In this document: piece by piece, positions 53,201 to 63,243 of the stretch
How positions within the stretch are numbered: position 1 is the stretch's first letter
Layout of the letters: every line of letters begins with the position of its first letter
DNA from: Channallabes apus
Taxonomy: Eukaryota; Chordata; Actinopteri; Siluriformes; Clariidae
Length of the DNA stretch: 64,000 nt
Assembly (NCBI GenBank): GCA_030522415.1
Contig: CM060104.1
Coordinates: forward strand, 12,296,229 to 12,360,228
Direction: 5' to 3'
Program-made: the position numbers and the translations under genes
Notes under the pieces: model-generated
Database searches by the model: none
What the model was told of the DNA's origin: nothing
The model's input: the letters and a program-made list of their open reading frames with translations, nothing else

Positions 53201-54475
53201 TCTTAACCACGGGAGGCCCAAGACAATGGGTGCGTGAGCGTTTTGGACAGCGAGAAAGGTGATGGTCTCGATGTGATTGCCGGAAAACTGTAAGGTAACT
53301 GGAGCGGTGCGATGAGTGATAGGAGCGAGCCTACTGCCATCAAGGGCCTGAACGACGAATGGTCGAGACAGAGAAGTGAGCGGGATTTTGAATTGTGAAG
53401 CGGCAGAGGTGGAGATCAGGTTTTGGTCTGCCCCGGAGTCTACTAGAGCGTGGGTGATGAAGGAGCAGCTGTCCAGGGTCAAGGTGACAGGAAAACATGA
53501 ACGCTGATCTGGGGAAAGAGTGGAAGCAGGGCCGCCCTGTAACCCCAGAACTACTGGGGGGCTCGACCTTTTTAGTGGACAGGAGCGAACAACATGGCCT
53601 ACCTGGCCACAGTAGAAGCAGGCCCCATCATCATTACGGCGCTGACGCTCCCTTGGGGAGATATGTGCGCGGCCTATTTGCATTGGATCAGGAGGTGGCT
53701 CAGGGGTAGTGAGTTTGGGCGCAGGGGTGTAAATTTTACTGAAGGGCCGGTGTTCCTCGCGTCGGGATCGTTTACGGGCGTCAATGCGTGTTGCCAAGTC
53801 AATCAGGCCCTGCAGGTCTGATGGGAGCTCTCGGGCCGCAAGCTCATCCTTGATTGAGTCCGAGAGACCGTTGTGAAAACAATCAAAAAGGGGCTTTTCA
53901 TCCCAACCACAGGAGGGCGCCAGTGTCCGAAAATCAATAGCGTAGTTGGAAACAGAGCTAGATCCCTGGCGTAGTTGAAGTATCTGACCTGCCGCCTGGT
54001 GTCCTGTGAACGAATGGTCGAAAACCCTCCTCATCTCATCAGTGAATGTTTTGTACATGAAGCAGCAAGGGACCTGGGCATCCCATAATGCTGTTCCCCA
54101 CTCCCTTGCTTTCCCTGAGAGGAGCGTGATTATATAAGCCACTTTGGAGCGTTCAGTGGGAAATGAAGCGGCCTGCAGTTCAAGAACGAGGGAACACTGC
54201 GACAAGAAGGAGCGACAGGTAGACGGGTCACCATCATAAGTGGGTGGGGCAGGTAGGCGTGGTTCATGACCTGTGGCATGTACTGGGAGAGAAGGCTGTG
54301 GGATAGGTGCCGAGGGTGGTTGTGTTTGCTGTAGCTGAATGGTAAGTGACCCTAAGGTTTCCGTGATGGTTTGAAGCGTGGAGGTGACCTGCCTAATTTC
54401 TTGTTGGTGATTGCCTAAGAGGGCTCCCTGGCTCTCCAGTGCCCCCCTCAGGCGAGCTGCTTCTGCTGGATCCAT
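50183..54475 (-). CDS. Gypsy Gag-Pol polyprotein, 1430 residues, intact
   Basis: One frame from ATG at 54475, only 18 bases inside the 5' LTR. Domains: Gag about 1-280 (coiled start, then retrotransposon Gag fold); CCHC knuckle at 286-299 ([14 protein letters not shown]); protease LVDSGAD at 344-350; RT about 500-720 with YLDD at 661-664; RNase H with EVDAS near 808 and TDHKN near 879; integrase zinc-binding H992, H999, C1029, C1032; integrase core D1062, D1122, E1158 ([12 protein letters not shown]); chromodomain about 1348-1395 ([17 protein letters not shown]). In this family the chromodomain guides insertion towards modified histones. No stop or frameshift. The frame runs through the polypurine tract and ends in the 3' LTR. 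Confidence 0.95.
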   Translation of the reverse strand: MDPAEAARLRGALESQGALLGNHQQEIRQVTSTLQTITETLGSLTIQLQQTQPPSAPIPQPSLPVHATGHEPRLPAPPTYDGDPSTCRSFLSQCSLVLELQAASFPTERSKVAYIITLLSGKAREWGTALWDAQVPCCFMYKTFTDEMRRVFDHSFTGHQAAGQILQLRQGSSSVSNYAIDFRTLAPSCGWDEKPLFDCFHNGLSDSIKDELAARELPSDLQGLIDLATRIDARKRSRREEHRPFSKIYTPAPKLTTPEPPPDPMQIGRAHISPRERQRRNDDGACFYCGQVGHVVRSCPLKRSSPPVVLGLQGGPASTLSPDQRSCFPVTLTLDSCSFITHALVDSGADQNLISTSAASQFKIPLTSLSRPFVVQALDGSRLAPITHRTAPVTLQFSGNHIETITFLAVQNAHAPIVLGLPWLRLHNPHIDWLKRSILAWSPTCLSSCLRSATTGRLSPTFEEEIPDLTKVPIEYHDLRQVFSKSRAVSLPPHHPYDCAIDLLPGTSPPKGRLYSLSRPEREAMEQYINESLAAGIIRPSSSPAGAGFFFVDKKDKSLRPCIDYRGLNEITVKNRYPLPLMSSAFELLQDACVFTKLDLRNAYHLVRIREGDEWKTAFNTPTGHYEYLVVPFGLTNAPAVFQALINDVLRDFLNVSVFAYLDDILIFSRSEEEHKLHVRQVLQRLLENKLYVKAEKCEFHCSSTSFLGFFISPSGIQMDPTKVKAVTDWPLPSSRRELQRFLGFANFYRRFIKNYSMVATPLTALTSTKTPFHWNPLASNAFDELKRRFTMAPILTLPDPSLQFVVEVDASETGVGAILSQRSPKDNKLHPCSFFSRQLTPPERNYDIGDRELLAVKLALEEWRHWLEGAEHPFLVWTDHKNLEYLKSAKRLNSRQARWSLFFSRFHFTLSYRPGSKNIKPDALSRQFSTSQHTPTAETILPPPCLVATMRLEVENLVQRTLDQEPGPSNVPPRMLFVPASVRPQVLGWAHSSRLACHPGVTRTLSLLQQRFWWSTIKEDVKEFIAACDICLRNKTTNRPPEGLLRPLPIPHRPWSHISIDFVTGLPPSDNNTCILTIVDRFSKSAHFIPLPKLPSAKETAEVLINQVFRLHGLPLDIVSDRGPQFSARFWKAFCGLIGATPSLSSGFHPQTNGQTERMNQELEKTLRCMASRDAASWSRFLPWVEYAHNSLPTSSTGLSPFHCCLGYQPPLFPSQEEEAAVPSAQAFVRRCRRTWQRARAQLQRTVSSFQRQANRHRLPAPRYHIGQRVMLSTRDLPLKTTSRKLSPRFIGPFTITRIINPCSVRLALPLSMRRINPTFHVSQIRRLVSCPLSPPIQPPPPPRLIDGGEAFTVRRILKSRRRGRGLQYLVDWEGYGPEERSWVPTRFILDRSLISDFHRLHPEAHARTPGGVHRGGGTVTTRQATAPP
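50217..50232 (-). other. Gypsy polypurine tract
   Basis: Minus strand ATAGGGGGGGGGGTAC adjoining the 3' LTR; also translated within Gag-Pol. Confidence 0.85.
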
Positions 54476-54493
54476 TAGATGGCCAGATTATAC
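54476..54493 (-). other. Gypsy 5' leader / presumed primer site
   Basis: Only 18 bases (minus strand GTATAATCTGGCCATCTA) lie between the LTR and the start codon. No tRNA-like TGG start next to the LTR, so self-priming as in Tf1/sushi relatives is possible; not shown. Confidence 0.5.
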
Positions 54494-55420
54494 TGTTAGG
54501 GTTGCAGGTCGGGATGGATCCAAGTGCAGTGGAGCAACTTCAGGAATTTATTATGTTGGACGTGAGATTCAAAACTGACTTGGCAGTGGTTCTTCTCTGC
54601 AAACGTGTTTTGTTGCTGAAGCGCCTGCTGCTCTGCGCTGGGGAGCTGCGTGTGCAGAGAGAGGGAGAGAGAGGCGCAGGAATGCGGAAGCCGGAGTGAG
54701 AGCTCTGTGTGTAACTTGAGCCTGGGGGGAATGCGGAAGTGCTGTGAGCCGGCGAGAGCGCTGTGTGTGTCCCGCGTCGGAATGCGGAAGTGCCGTGAGC
54801 CGGCGAGCGCGCTGTGTGTGTCCCGCGTCGGAATGCGGAAGTGCCGTGAGCCGGCGAGCGCGCTGTGTGTGTCCCGCGTCGGAATGCGGAAGTGCGGAGA
54901 GTCTGTGAGAGCGCTGTGTTTGCAGCGTGACTCGTGCGGGGATGCTGAGACGTGGAGAGCCGGCGAGTGAATGGAGACGTCGCGCAGGTTGGTGGCTGGT
55001 TCCGTTAAGCTTTCTCGTGGTCGGGGGCGGGCAAAGTTCAGTACCAGAAAGACGAGGCAAAGTCCGTGATCCGAGTTCGTAGTCGTTGAAACAATTCCAA
55101 TGGTCAATAACAAAATCCGTGAGCATGGAAATCCAAAACATGAGACAATAACGTGGTCGAGAAAAACAAAGCGTGGTCAGTATCAGAGAGTCAGAGCATG
55201 AAACAAAACGCTGGAGAATTGGGCTATGGAAGGCACACAATAATCTGGCGATGAGGTTCTGTTAATGTGTGGTTTAAATAGGTAGGGGAAATGATTACAG
55301 ATAGTGCACAGGTGTGTGGAGGGCGGGAGATGAGGAGGTGAGATGTAAGGAGTGGTAGGGAACGTGGAGCAGGAGTACTTCTGAAATCATGGTGGAGCTG
55401 TGGCTTGGCGGGTCGTGACA
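54494..55420 (-). repeat. Gypsy 5' LTR
   Basis: 927 bp, no difference from 49290-50216 found on reading. Transcription of the element should start here on the minus strand. Confidence 0.95.
54728..54904. repeat. 51-bp minisatellite, copy in the Gypsy 5' LTR
   Basis: Same units and order as 49524-49700. Confidence 0.9.
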
Positions 55421-56044
55421 GTAGCTAATGTCTTAAAGTTTCACTCAAATGACAAAAGTCAGATCTCTTTGTCTCTTGTAGTTTATTTGTCAGCATCAAA
55501 GAATCAACACTTCATACAGTCGTCTTGAGTAAATCCACTGTGATTACAGACACCAGTTGCTGCATCTTGCAAATCTCTGACTTTTACAACAACCTATTTG
55601 CTGTATCTTGTAGATTACAATCTTGGCTTGGGTATATAACAACACTCTCGTTGTATCTTACATTCCCAGTTTCCGTTAGCTTATGGTTACAACAACCTAG
55701 TTGCTGTATCTTACATTTCTAGCTTACCGGGAGCTCTCATTAGCTGACGAGCTTACGGTCAAAAGCTTGTGTTTCCTTAGCCTTCCGCATCTAGACTGAA
55801 CTCTCTAACATATCACAGTCACACAAATGCATGTAATAGTAGAATGACATCACAGACCAACCTACGATTGTCAACTTATGATGCATGACTAAGAAATATA
55901 AAGCTTATGGCTTATGTAACAAACTTAATGCTTAATGCTTTACTAATGAATAGAACAAGGAAGAATAAATGAAGTAACAGAAAGTAAAATAAAATAAAAT
56001 AAACACAACAACAAATTCATAACACGTACGATATGGCACTTACA
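55421..56044 (-). repeat. BEL-2 3' LTR, right fragment
   Basis: Begins with the second GTAGC duplication. Shares GAGTAAATCCACTGTGATTA and CTGTATCTTGTAGATTACA with BEL-1 LTRs. Ends CACTTACA before CAGCCCCTAATTGACAGG. Confidence 0.8.
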
Positions 56045-56229
56045 TTCCAGCCCCTAATTGACAGGCATGAAGACTGACAATTACAATTTTGTGTTTTTTT
56101 TTTTTTTTGATAAAGCCATGAAATCAAACATTCTTAACCTTCTAAAACGTTTTAAATCTTTTAAGTGTGTAATATTTATCTCAGGTGTTTATATTTGCAT
56201 ATCAAATTTCATAACATATTACCACACAT

Positions 56230-57468
56230 TTAACAGTCCATTTCATATATGAGGCACAGCTTGTCGATGGGTCTTTCCAGAGTGTTGGTCTTAGTTTTAA
56301 CTAGCACACGTCTCACAAGTCCCCCTTTGTCGGGGAACACTTTCGTGATTCTTCCCATGACCCATGCATTTCTTGGAGATGACTCATCAGTTGTTAAAAC
56401 TATATCTCCAAGCGAGAGTTTATTATTATTTTTTTTTAACCATTTTTGCCATTCCTGGTGAAAGGGCAAGTGTTCACGCACCCACCGCTTCCAGAGCAGT
56501 TCTGATAGATGCTGGATCTGCTTCTCCCTGCGACGTGCATAGATGTCTTCCCTTTTAAAAGATCCCGGGGGAAGGTTTGGCTGTTTTTTCATCAGCGGCA
56601 GGTGGTTAGATGTCAGGGGTTCCAGATCTGTGGGATACTCCGAAGCAGTAGTGAGGGGTCGATTATTCATTATCGCTTCTACTTCACACATGAATGTATG
56701 CAGGCTCTCGTCAGTTAATGTTTGTTCTTTCAGCACTGATCTCAAAATCTTTCTAACTGACCTGATCTGTCTTTCCCATATTCCGCCAAAGTGAGATCCA
56801 GAGGGCGGGTTAGATGTCCACTGTATGTTCCCTTGAGTGAGGAAGCTTTCAATTTGTGACTGATTCCATTGCTGAATAGCCGCGCACAGTTCAGTCTCAG
56901 CGCCTGTGAAGTTTGTTTCATTGTCACTTTGCATCACTGACACTTGACCTCTCCTGCTTATGAAGCGTCGCATGGCATTCACATAAGAGTCTGTGTCCAG
57001 CGAATGAGCAATTTCAATGTGCACGGCTCTTGTTCTCAGACAAGTGAAAAGTACGCCATATCTTTTAACGTTACTTCTGCCACGTTTGACCTCGAAGGGT
57101 CCGAAGTAATCTACTCCCACATTAGTGAAGGGTGGGTGGTCTGGTATTGTTCTGTCGAGTGGCAATTCTGACATTTTTTGCTCACATGCTTTAGCTTTAG
57201 ACTTCTTGCATATTACACACCTGGAGAGAAACTGTCTTACGAGTGAGTTAGCAGTCGGAATCCAGTATTTCTGCCGCAATTCTGCAAGCATGTAATTTCT
57301 GCCACTGTGTCCTATCTTGTCATGAACATCTCTTAATATTGACGTTGTGATATGTGAGTCTTTAGGTACAATGACTGGGCGTTTAACGTGCTCTGGCATT
57401 GCGGACGTGCCGAGACGTCCTCCGACTCTCAGCAATCCATCCTGTAGCACTGGGTCCAGTTTGGACAA
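56230..57468 (-). CDS. BEL-2 integrase-containing pol C-terminus, 412 residues
   Basis: Open from the first Met at 57468 (frame continues upstream to about 57505) to the stop at 56230. LDPVLQDGLLRVGGRLGTSA precedes the zinc-binding segment (H..H near DKIGHSGRNYML, then CVICKKSKA). The core reads HPPFTNVGVDYFGPFEV, MQSDNETNFTGAE and NPPSGSHFGGIWERQIRSVR, with D, D, E. The tail reads RNAWVMGRITKVFPDKGGLV and RPIDKLCLIYEM. Usual SDNGTNF is SDNETNF. This is the only unbroken BEL integrase in the window, but gag, protease and RT are absent. Confidence 0.9.
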   Translation of the reverse strand: MSKLDPVLQDGLLRVGGRLGTSAMPEHVKRPVIVPKDSHITTSILRDVHDKIGHSGRNYMLAELRQKYWIPTANSLVRQFLSRCVICKKSKAKACEQKMSELPLDRTIPDHPPFTNVGVDYFGPFEVKRGRSNVKRYGVLFTCLRTRAVHIEIAHSLDTDSYVNAMRRFISRRGQVSVMQSDNETNFTGAETELCAAIQQWNQSQIESFLTQGNIQWTSNPPSGSHFGGIWERQIRSVRKILRSVLKEQTLTDESLHTFMCEVEAIMNNRPLTTASEYPTDLEPLTSNHLPLMKKQPNLPPGSFKREDIYARRREKQIQHLSELLWKRWVREHLPFHQEWQKWLKKNNNKLSLGDIVLTTDESSPRNAWVMGRITKVFPDKGGLVRRVLVKTKTNTLERPIDKLCLIYEMDC

Positions 57469-57633
57469 GCAACTGTTTCTTTTTACAGATGCCTTGCGTT
57501 TTTGCTGTGTGTGAATTCCCTGTTTTCGTATCGTTGCCGCGAAAGTTTCGCAACGCGCGAGTTTCCTCGTCTAAGAACAACAAACGGAATTCATCTCCAA
57601 ACAACTAAAACTCTGACACAGAGGTACGTTATA

Positions 57634-58503
57634 ATGTCTACCGTTCAGTTTGTTCAGTGTGTAGAGTGCAGGATGTTTAGACATTCTTCCTCCGTCATTA
57701 ATGATAACTTTATTTGTGATAGGTGTGTGTTAGTCAGCACTCTGACTGAGACGATTTCAGCGTTAGAGGAGCGCATCCAGACTTTAGAGAGGGTTAGACA
57801 GTGTGAGAGCAGCGTTATTCCCGTAGCGGACAGTCTGGGTGCCACAGGCGGAGATAATCAGCCCCCGACTCCGGCATTAGAGCCCTCACAGCGGGGCGAG
57901 TGTGTGACAACTCGGCGGCATACTCGTTCAGCCAAAGCTAACGCTAAGGCTAGCCCACCGGAGCACACCTCCTCTGCGCTTCACGTGTCCAACAGGTTTG
58001 CTCTCCTCAGTGCTGCACCCGCTGAGAAACCTGAAAGAGCTCTGGTTATAGGAGACTCTATACTGAGACACGTGAAATTAGCTAGACCTTTAGGGGCGCC
58101 AGCGGCAGTGGTTAGGTGTATCCCGGGAGCCAGAGCACCGGACATAGCAGGTAATCTTAGGGCTCTAGGACAGCACAGGTTCTCTAAGATAGTGGTACAT
58201 GCTGGAGCTAACGATATACGCCTTCGTCAGTCAGAGGTTAGTAAGAGTAACTTTACAGAGGTGTTTAAATTAGCGAAGGTGATGTCCGATGAAGTAGTAT
58301 GCTCTGGTCCCATCCCAATGAGACGTGGCGACATAGCTTACAGCAGGTTATGGTCGCTGAACCGCTGGATGTCCAGGTGGTGCTCCAAAAATAATGTGGG
58401 CTACATAGATAATTGGAAGACCTTTGAGGGCAAAGCTGGCCTGTTAGGGCGGGACGGTGTCCATCCCACTCGGGAAGGTGCTGCTCTCATTTCCTGCAGT
58501 ATA
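57634..58503 (+). CDS. L2-D ORF1 (esterase type), interrupted by Tc1-D
   Basis: ATG at 57634. The N-terminus has paired cysteines (QCVECRMFRHSS, ICDRCVLV) and a coiled part (TETISALEERIQTLERV). The SGNH-esterase domain follows: ERALVIGDSILRHVK, CIPGARAPDIAGNL, IVVHAGANDIRLRQSE, GRDGVHPTREGAAL, giving the GDS, GAND and DGVHP blocks with Ser, Asp and His. At codon 290 Tc1-D enters at a TA. The frame resumes at 60127 and ends at 60160-60162, so about 301 residues in all. As it stands translation runs into Tc1-D (stop near 58596). Esterase ORF1 proteins are thought to aid LINE RNP function. Confidence 0.88.
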
Positions 58504-58720
58504 CAGTGGTGTGAAAAACTATTTGCCCCCTTCCTGATTTCTTATTCTTTTGCATGTTTGTCACACAAAATGTTTCTGCTCATCAAAAACCATTAACTAT
58601 TAGTCAAAGATAACATAATTGAACACAAAATGCAGTTTTTAAATGAAGGTTTACGTTATTAAGGGACAAAAAAAACTCCAAATCTACATGGCCCTGTGTG
58701 AAAAAGTGATTGCCCCCCTT
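58504..58720 (+). repeat. Tc1-D left terminal repeat (IR/DR)
   Basis: Outer and inner GTGTGAAAAA motifs at 58509 and 58695. Confidence 0.85.
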
Positions 58721-58881
58721 GTTAAAAAATAACTTAACTGTGGTTTATCACACCTGAGTTCAATTTCTGTAGTCACCCCCAGGCCTGATTACTGCCACAC
58801 CTGTTTCAATCAAGAAATCACTTAAATAGGAGCTTCCTGACACAGAGAAGTAGACCAAAAGCACCTCAAAAGCTAGACATC

Positions 58882-59905
58882 ATGCCAAGATCCAAAGAAA
58901 TTCAGGAACAAATGAGAACAAAAGTAATTGAGATCTATCAGTCTGGTAAAGGTTATAAAGCCATTTCTAAAGCTTTGGGACTCCAGCGAACCACAGTGAG
59001 AGCCATTATCCACAAATGGCAAAAACATGGAACAGTGGTGAACCTTCCCAGGAGTGGCCGGCCGACCAAAATTACCCCAAGAGCGCAGAGACAACTCATC
59101 CGAGAGGCCACAAAAGACCCCAGGACAACATCTAAAGAACTGCAGGCCTCACTTGCCTCAATTAAGGTCAGTGTTCACGACTCCACCATAAGAAAGAGAC
59201 TGGGCAAAAACGGCCTGCATGGCAGATTTCCAAGGCGCAAACCACTTTTAAGCAAAAAGAACATTAAGGCTCGTCTCAATTTTACTAAAAAAACATCTCA
59301 ATGATTGCCAAGACTTTTGGGAAAATACCTTGTGGACCGACGAGACAAAAGTTGAACTTTTTGGAAGGTGCGTGTCCCGTTACATCTGGCGTAAAAGTAA
59401 CACAGCATTTCAGAAAAAGAACATCATACCAACAGTAAAATATGGTGGTGGTAGTGTGATGGTCTGGGGTTGTTTTGCTGCTTCAGGACCTGGAAGGCTT
59501 GCTGTGATAGATGGAACCATGAATTCTACTGTCTACCAAAAAATCCTGAAGGAGAATGTCCGGCCATCTGTTCGTCAACTCAAGCTGAAGCGATCTTGGG
59601 TGCTGCAGCAGGACAATGACCCAAAACACACCAGCAAATCCACCTCTGAATGGCTGAAGAAAAACAAAATGAAGACTTTGGAGTGGCCTAGTCAAAGTCC
59701 TGACCTGAATCCTATTGAGATGTTGTGGCATGACCTTAAAAAGGCGGTTCATGCTAGAAAACCCTCAAATAAAGCTGAATTGCAACAATTCTGCAAAGAT
59801 GAGTGGGCCAAAATTCCTCCAGAGCGCTGTAAAAGACTCATTGCAAGTTATCGCAAATGCTTGATTGCAGTTATTGCTGCTAAGGGTGGACCAACCAGTT
59901 ATTAG
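58882..59905 (+). pseudogene. Tc1-D transposase, single frameshift
   Basis: ATG at 58882 (MPRSKEIQEQMRTKVIEIY). Paired-like DNA-binding part: GYKAISKALGLQRTTVRAII, then the AT-hook-like SGRPTKITPRAQRQL. The frame ends at about 59302 because of a run of seven A at 59286-59293; six would keep it open. The other frame continues directly with FWENTLWTDETKVELFG, YGGGSVMVWGCFAASG, VLQQDNDPKHTSK and SQSPDLNPIEMLWHDLK to 59905. All three catalytic acids (D, D, E) are present. Salmonid/cyprinid Sleeping Beauty-like type. Otherwise intact. Confidence 0.92.
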
Positions 59906-59906
59906 G

Positions 59907-60124
59907 TTCAGGGGGCAATTACTTTTTCACACAGGGCCATGTAGGTTTGGATTTTTTTTCTCCGTAAATAATAAAACCCCTCATTTAAAAACTGCATTTT
60001 GTGTTTACTTGTGTTATCTTTGACTAATAGTTAAATGTGTTTGATGATCAGAAACATTTAAGTGTGACAAACATGCAAAAGAATAAGAAATCAGGAGGGG
60101 GGCAAATAGTTTTTCACACCACTG
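59907..60124 (-). repeat. Tc1-D right terminal repeat (IR/DR)
   Basis: Complement of 58504-58720 with a few differences. Confidence 0.85.
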
Positions 60125-60126
60125 TA

Positions 60127-60162
60127 GCTCATAGTCTCAGTAGAGGTCTAGTTAATCGGTGA
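60127..60162 (+). CDS. L2-D ORF1, last 11 codons after Tc1-D
   Basis: In frame with the part ending at 58503 once Tc1-D and one TA are removed: AHSLSRGLVNR, then TGA. Confidence 0.8.
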   Translation, partial: AHSLSRGLVNR

Positions 60163-60246
60163 CAATCCAGAGCCCAGGCCAGGGAGCAGACAGACAGGCT
60201 AAACCAACCGTCTGCTAGCTGCATAGAGTCGTCACTCAGGGTTCAC

Positions 60247-61203
60247 CTTATTGAGACTGTGTCTGTTCCCCGATCTAAGCAAAAATGTAGAAAGACTCAG
60301 AAAGTCTGTTTCAATAACTTAATTAACATAAAGACCACAAACTCAGATCATACTGAATGCGCAGCCGGCACCTCTGATCTGAAGATAGGATTGTTAAATA
60401 TTAGATCTCTCGCATCAAAAGCAATTATTGTTAATGAAATTATCACAGATCAGGCGTTTAATATACTCTGTTTAACTGAAACATGGGTTAAACAGGACGA
60501 GTATGTAGCTCTAAATGAAGCTAGTCCTCCTGGATACAGCTACATACACCAGCCTCGGTTAACTGGTAGAGGAGGAGGCGTCGCAGTTATTCATAATGAT
60601 AATCTGTCTATCGTACAAAAACACGGACACAAATTTAACTCATTTGAAATTCTCTATAGTAACATAAGTCTATTTAAGTATATTAAATCAGCTCAGTCGA
60701 TTCCACTAATTATAATTTACAGACCTCCAGGGCCGTATTCTGAATTTCTTAGTGAATGTGCGGATTTCATCTCAGACCTGGTCGTTTCTGTAGACAAAGT
60801 GTTAATTGCTGGAGATTTTAACATTCATTTTGAGAATCCAGAAGACCCTCTGAGAACAGCATTTATATCCATACTGGACTCCGTAGGCTTAAATCAGTGT
60901 GTAGTAGGACCCACTCATAAAGCAGGTCACACTTTAGATTTAGTAATATTCTTCGGATTAATTATAAGAAATGTATTCACAATTCCACTGTCTGAAATTA
61001 TCTCAGATCACTATCTTGTCTCCATTCAAGTGATAATGTATAATGTCACAGTGATAATGTACGCACAGCACCGCGCTACCATATTAAACGTACATTCACA
61101 TCAACTACCACACAGAGTTTTATCAGTAATCTCCCAGAGTTACCAACTTCGATTAGGCCACCGTCTGACCCCACAGAACTTGATCAGGCGACTGAATATT
61201 TAG
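60247..61203 (+). pseudogene. L2-D ORF2, endonuclease part
   Basis: The frame is open from before 60247 (LRVHLIETVSVPRSKQKCRK); no clear ATG. Endonuclease blocks: DLKIGLLNIRSLASK, ILCLTETWV, GRGGGVAVIHND, IIYRPPGPYSEF, LIAGDFNIHFENPEDP, HTLDLVI and SDHYLVS. Near 61040 an apparent duplication around GTGATAATGTA shifts the frame and the true protein leaves this frame. The rest up to 61203 is out of frame. Confidence 0.85.
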
Positions 61204-63243
61204 AGTCGACACTTCGTTGTACCTTAGATAATGTAGCTCCAGCTAAAAGAAAAATTATTAGAGATAAGAAACTCGCTCCCTGGTATAACGATCACATGTG
61301 CACTTTAAAACAGACTGCTCGGAAATTAGAGCGTAAATGGCGTCAAACTAAATTATTGGTATTTCAAATAGCATGGAAAGAGAGCATCCTGAACTATAGG
61401 AAAGCTCTTAGTGTAGCTAGATCAACGTATCTCTCCACTCTTATAGAAGAAAATAAAAATAATCCTAGATTTTTATTTAATACCGTAGACAAATTAACCA
61501 GAAATAAGACCACTACAGAAATCTCCACAACAACATCATGCAATAGTGAGGACTTCATGAACTTTTTTAATAATAAAATTGTAAATATCAGGCATAAAAT
61601 TGAGGCTTTGAAACCAAACAATGTAATTGATACAGATGTTAACCTAGCCATGTCAGATTCAAACCTAGAATACTTTACTCCTCTTGAAGAGAATGAACTA
61701 ATTTCACTCATCACTTCTGCAAATTCATCAACCTGTATATTAGATCCTATACCGACACATTTTCTTAAACAGATAGTACCAGTAATAACAGAACCGCTGT
61801 TGAGAATAATTAATTCCTCACTCAGCATTGGTTATGTTCCAATGTAGCAGTAAGTAGCAGTTATTAAACCAATAATTAAGAAACCTGACCTCGACCCCTG
61901 TCAGCTGTCCAATTACAGGCCAATATCAAACCTCCCCTTTATCTCTAAGATTCTGGAAAACATACTGTATTAGCGGAGCAGCTATGCTCATATCTACATA
62001 GAAATGGCATACATGAACTGTATCAGTCAGGATTTAGGCCTCATCACAGCACAGAAACAGCACTCGTTAAAGTAGTAAATGACCTCCTATTGGCCTCTGA
62101 TCAGGGTTGTGTAACTATGCTTGTATTACTCGACCTCAGTGCAGCTTTTGACACTATTGATCATGCTATTCTTCTTCACAGATTAGAAAATGTAGTAGGA
62201 ATTAAGGGTACAGCCCTCTCCTGGCTCAGATCCTATTTGACCGATCGTTATCAGTATGTAGACTTAAATGGTGATTATTCTGCATGTTCTCTAGTGGAGT
62301 TTGGCGTTCCGCAGGGTTCAGTTTTAGGCCCACTGCTTTTTTCCCTTTACATGCTTCCTCTGGGCAAAATAATCCGTAAGCATGGTATTAGTTTTCATTG
62401 TTATGCTGACGACACACAGCTATACGTCTCAACAAAACCTGATGAGAAAAACCATCTTACTAAAGTTGAGCAATGTGTGCAGGACATAAGAAATTGGATG
62501 CTAATTAACTTCCTTCTGCTTAATCCGGATAAGACAGAAGTTCTAGTCATAGGACCGCATACAGATAGAAGTAAAATCTTAGATCACACCGTAACTTTAG
62601 ATGGCCTTTCTGTTCCGTCAAGTGCAGCAGTAAAAGACCTCGGCGTGATTATAGATTCCAGCCTTTCATTTGAAGCTCATGTAGATAATATCACCAGGAT
62701 AGCATTCTTTCAGCTCAGAAATATCGCCAAAATAAGAAATATATTGTCGCTAAACGATGCAGAAAAACTAGTTCATGCTTTTATCACTTCTAGGTTGGAC
62801 TATTGTAATGCCTTACTGTCTGGTTGTTCAGTTACGTGCATAAACAAGCTTCAGCTAGTCCAGAATGCAGCAGCGAGAGTCCTCACTAGAACCAGAAGAT
62901 ATGAGCACATCACCCTATCCTATCTTCACTGCATTGGCTCCCTGTGAAATTTCGCATTGATTTTAAAATACTACTCTTGACATATAAGGCATTAAATGGT
63001 CTCGCCCCGCAGTATCTGAGCGAACTGCTAGTGTCTTACGATCCGCCACGCCTACTTCGGTCAAAGGATGCAGGCTGCTTATCAGTACCGCGTATTATGA
63101 AAACTACAGCTGGGGGCAGAGCTTTTTCTTACAAAGCCCCAAAATTATGGAATAGTCTTCCAAATAGTGTTCGGGACTCAGACACAGTCTCAGTGTTTAA
63201 GTCTAGGCTAAAAACCTATTTATTTAGCCAAGCATTTTTATAA
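61204..63243 (+). pseudogene. L2-D ORF2, reverse transcriptase and C-terminus
   Basis: 61296-61847: LKQTARKLERKWRQTKLLVF, YLSTLIEENKNNPRFLFN, DFMNFFNNKIVNIRHKI, stop after GYVPM. 61850-62089 is broken. 62090-62947: [40 protein letters not shown], the catalytic CYADDTQLY, then [15 protein letters not shown] and [17 protein letters not shown]. The C-terminus 62944-63243 (YKALNGLAPQYLSELL, KAPKLWNSLPNSVRD) is in another frame. At least three breaks; the RT catalytic box is intact. Confidence 0.88.

Larger units (their letters stand above)
49290..55420 (-). mobile_element. Full-length Gypsy chromovirus (Ty3/Gypsy)
   Basis: 6131 bp, flanked by a perfect 5-bp duplication GTAGC (49285-49289 and 55421-55425). 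LTRs of 927 bp at each end appear identical base for base on reading. The single Gag-Pol frame is intact, with a C-terminal chromodomain, placing it among chromoviruses. No inactivating change seen; identical LTRs mean recent insertion. Confidence 0.95.
49248..57505 (-). mobile_element. BEL/Pao retrotransposon (BEL-2), 3' half, with Gypsy in its LTR
   Basis: Related to BEL-1 but distinct. The 3' LTR (TGTAGATGCGGTC...CACTTACA) spans 49248-56044 and is split by the Gypsy element. The pol end follows at 56230-57505. The element stops abruptly at about 57505, where L2-D begins, so its 5' half is absent from the window. Confidence 0.85.
58504..60124 (+). mobile_element. Tc1-like transposon (Tc1-D), complete ends
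   Basis: Ends CAGTGGTGTGAAAAACTATT...AATAGTTTTTCACACCACTG, bordered by TA (58502-58503 and 60125-60126). Terminal inverted repeats of about 215 bp with a similar inner motif (GGCCCTGTGTGAAAAAGTGATTGCC at 58690), i.e. the IR/DR design of fish Tc1 elements. One transposase with a single frameshift. Confidence 0.92.
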
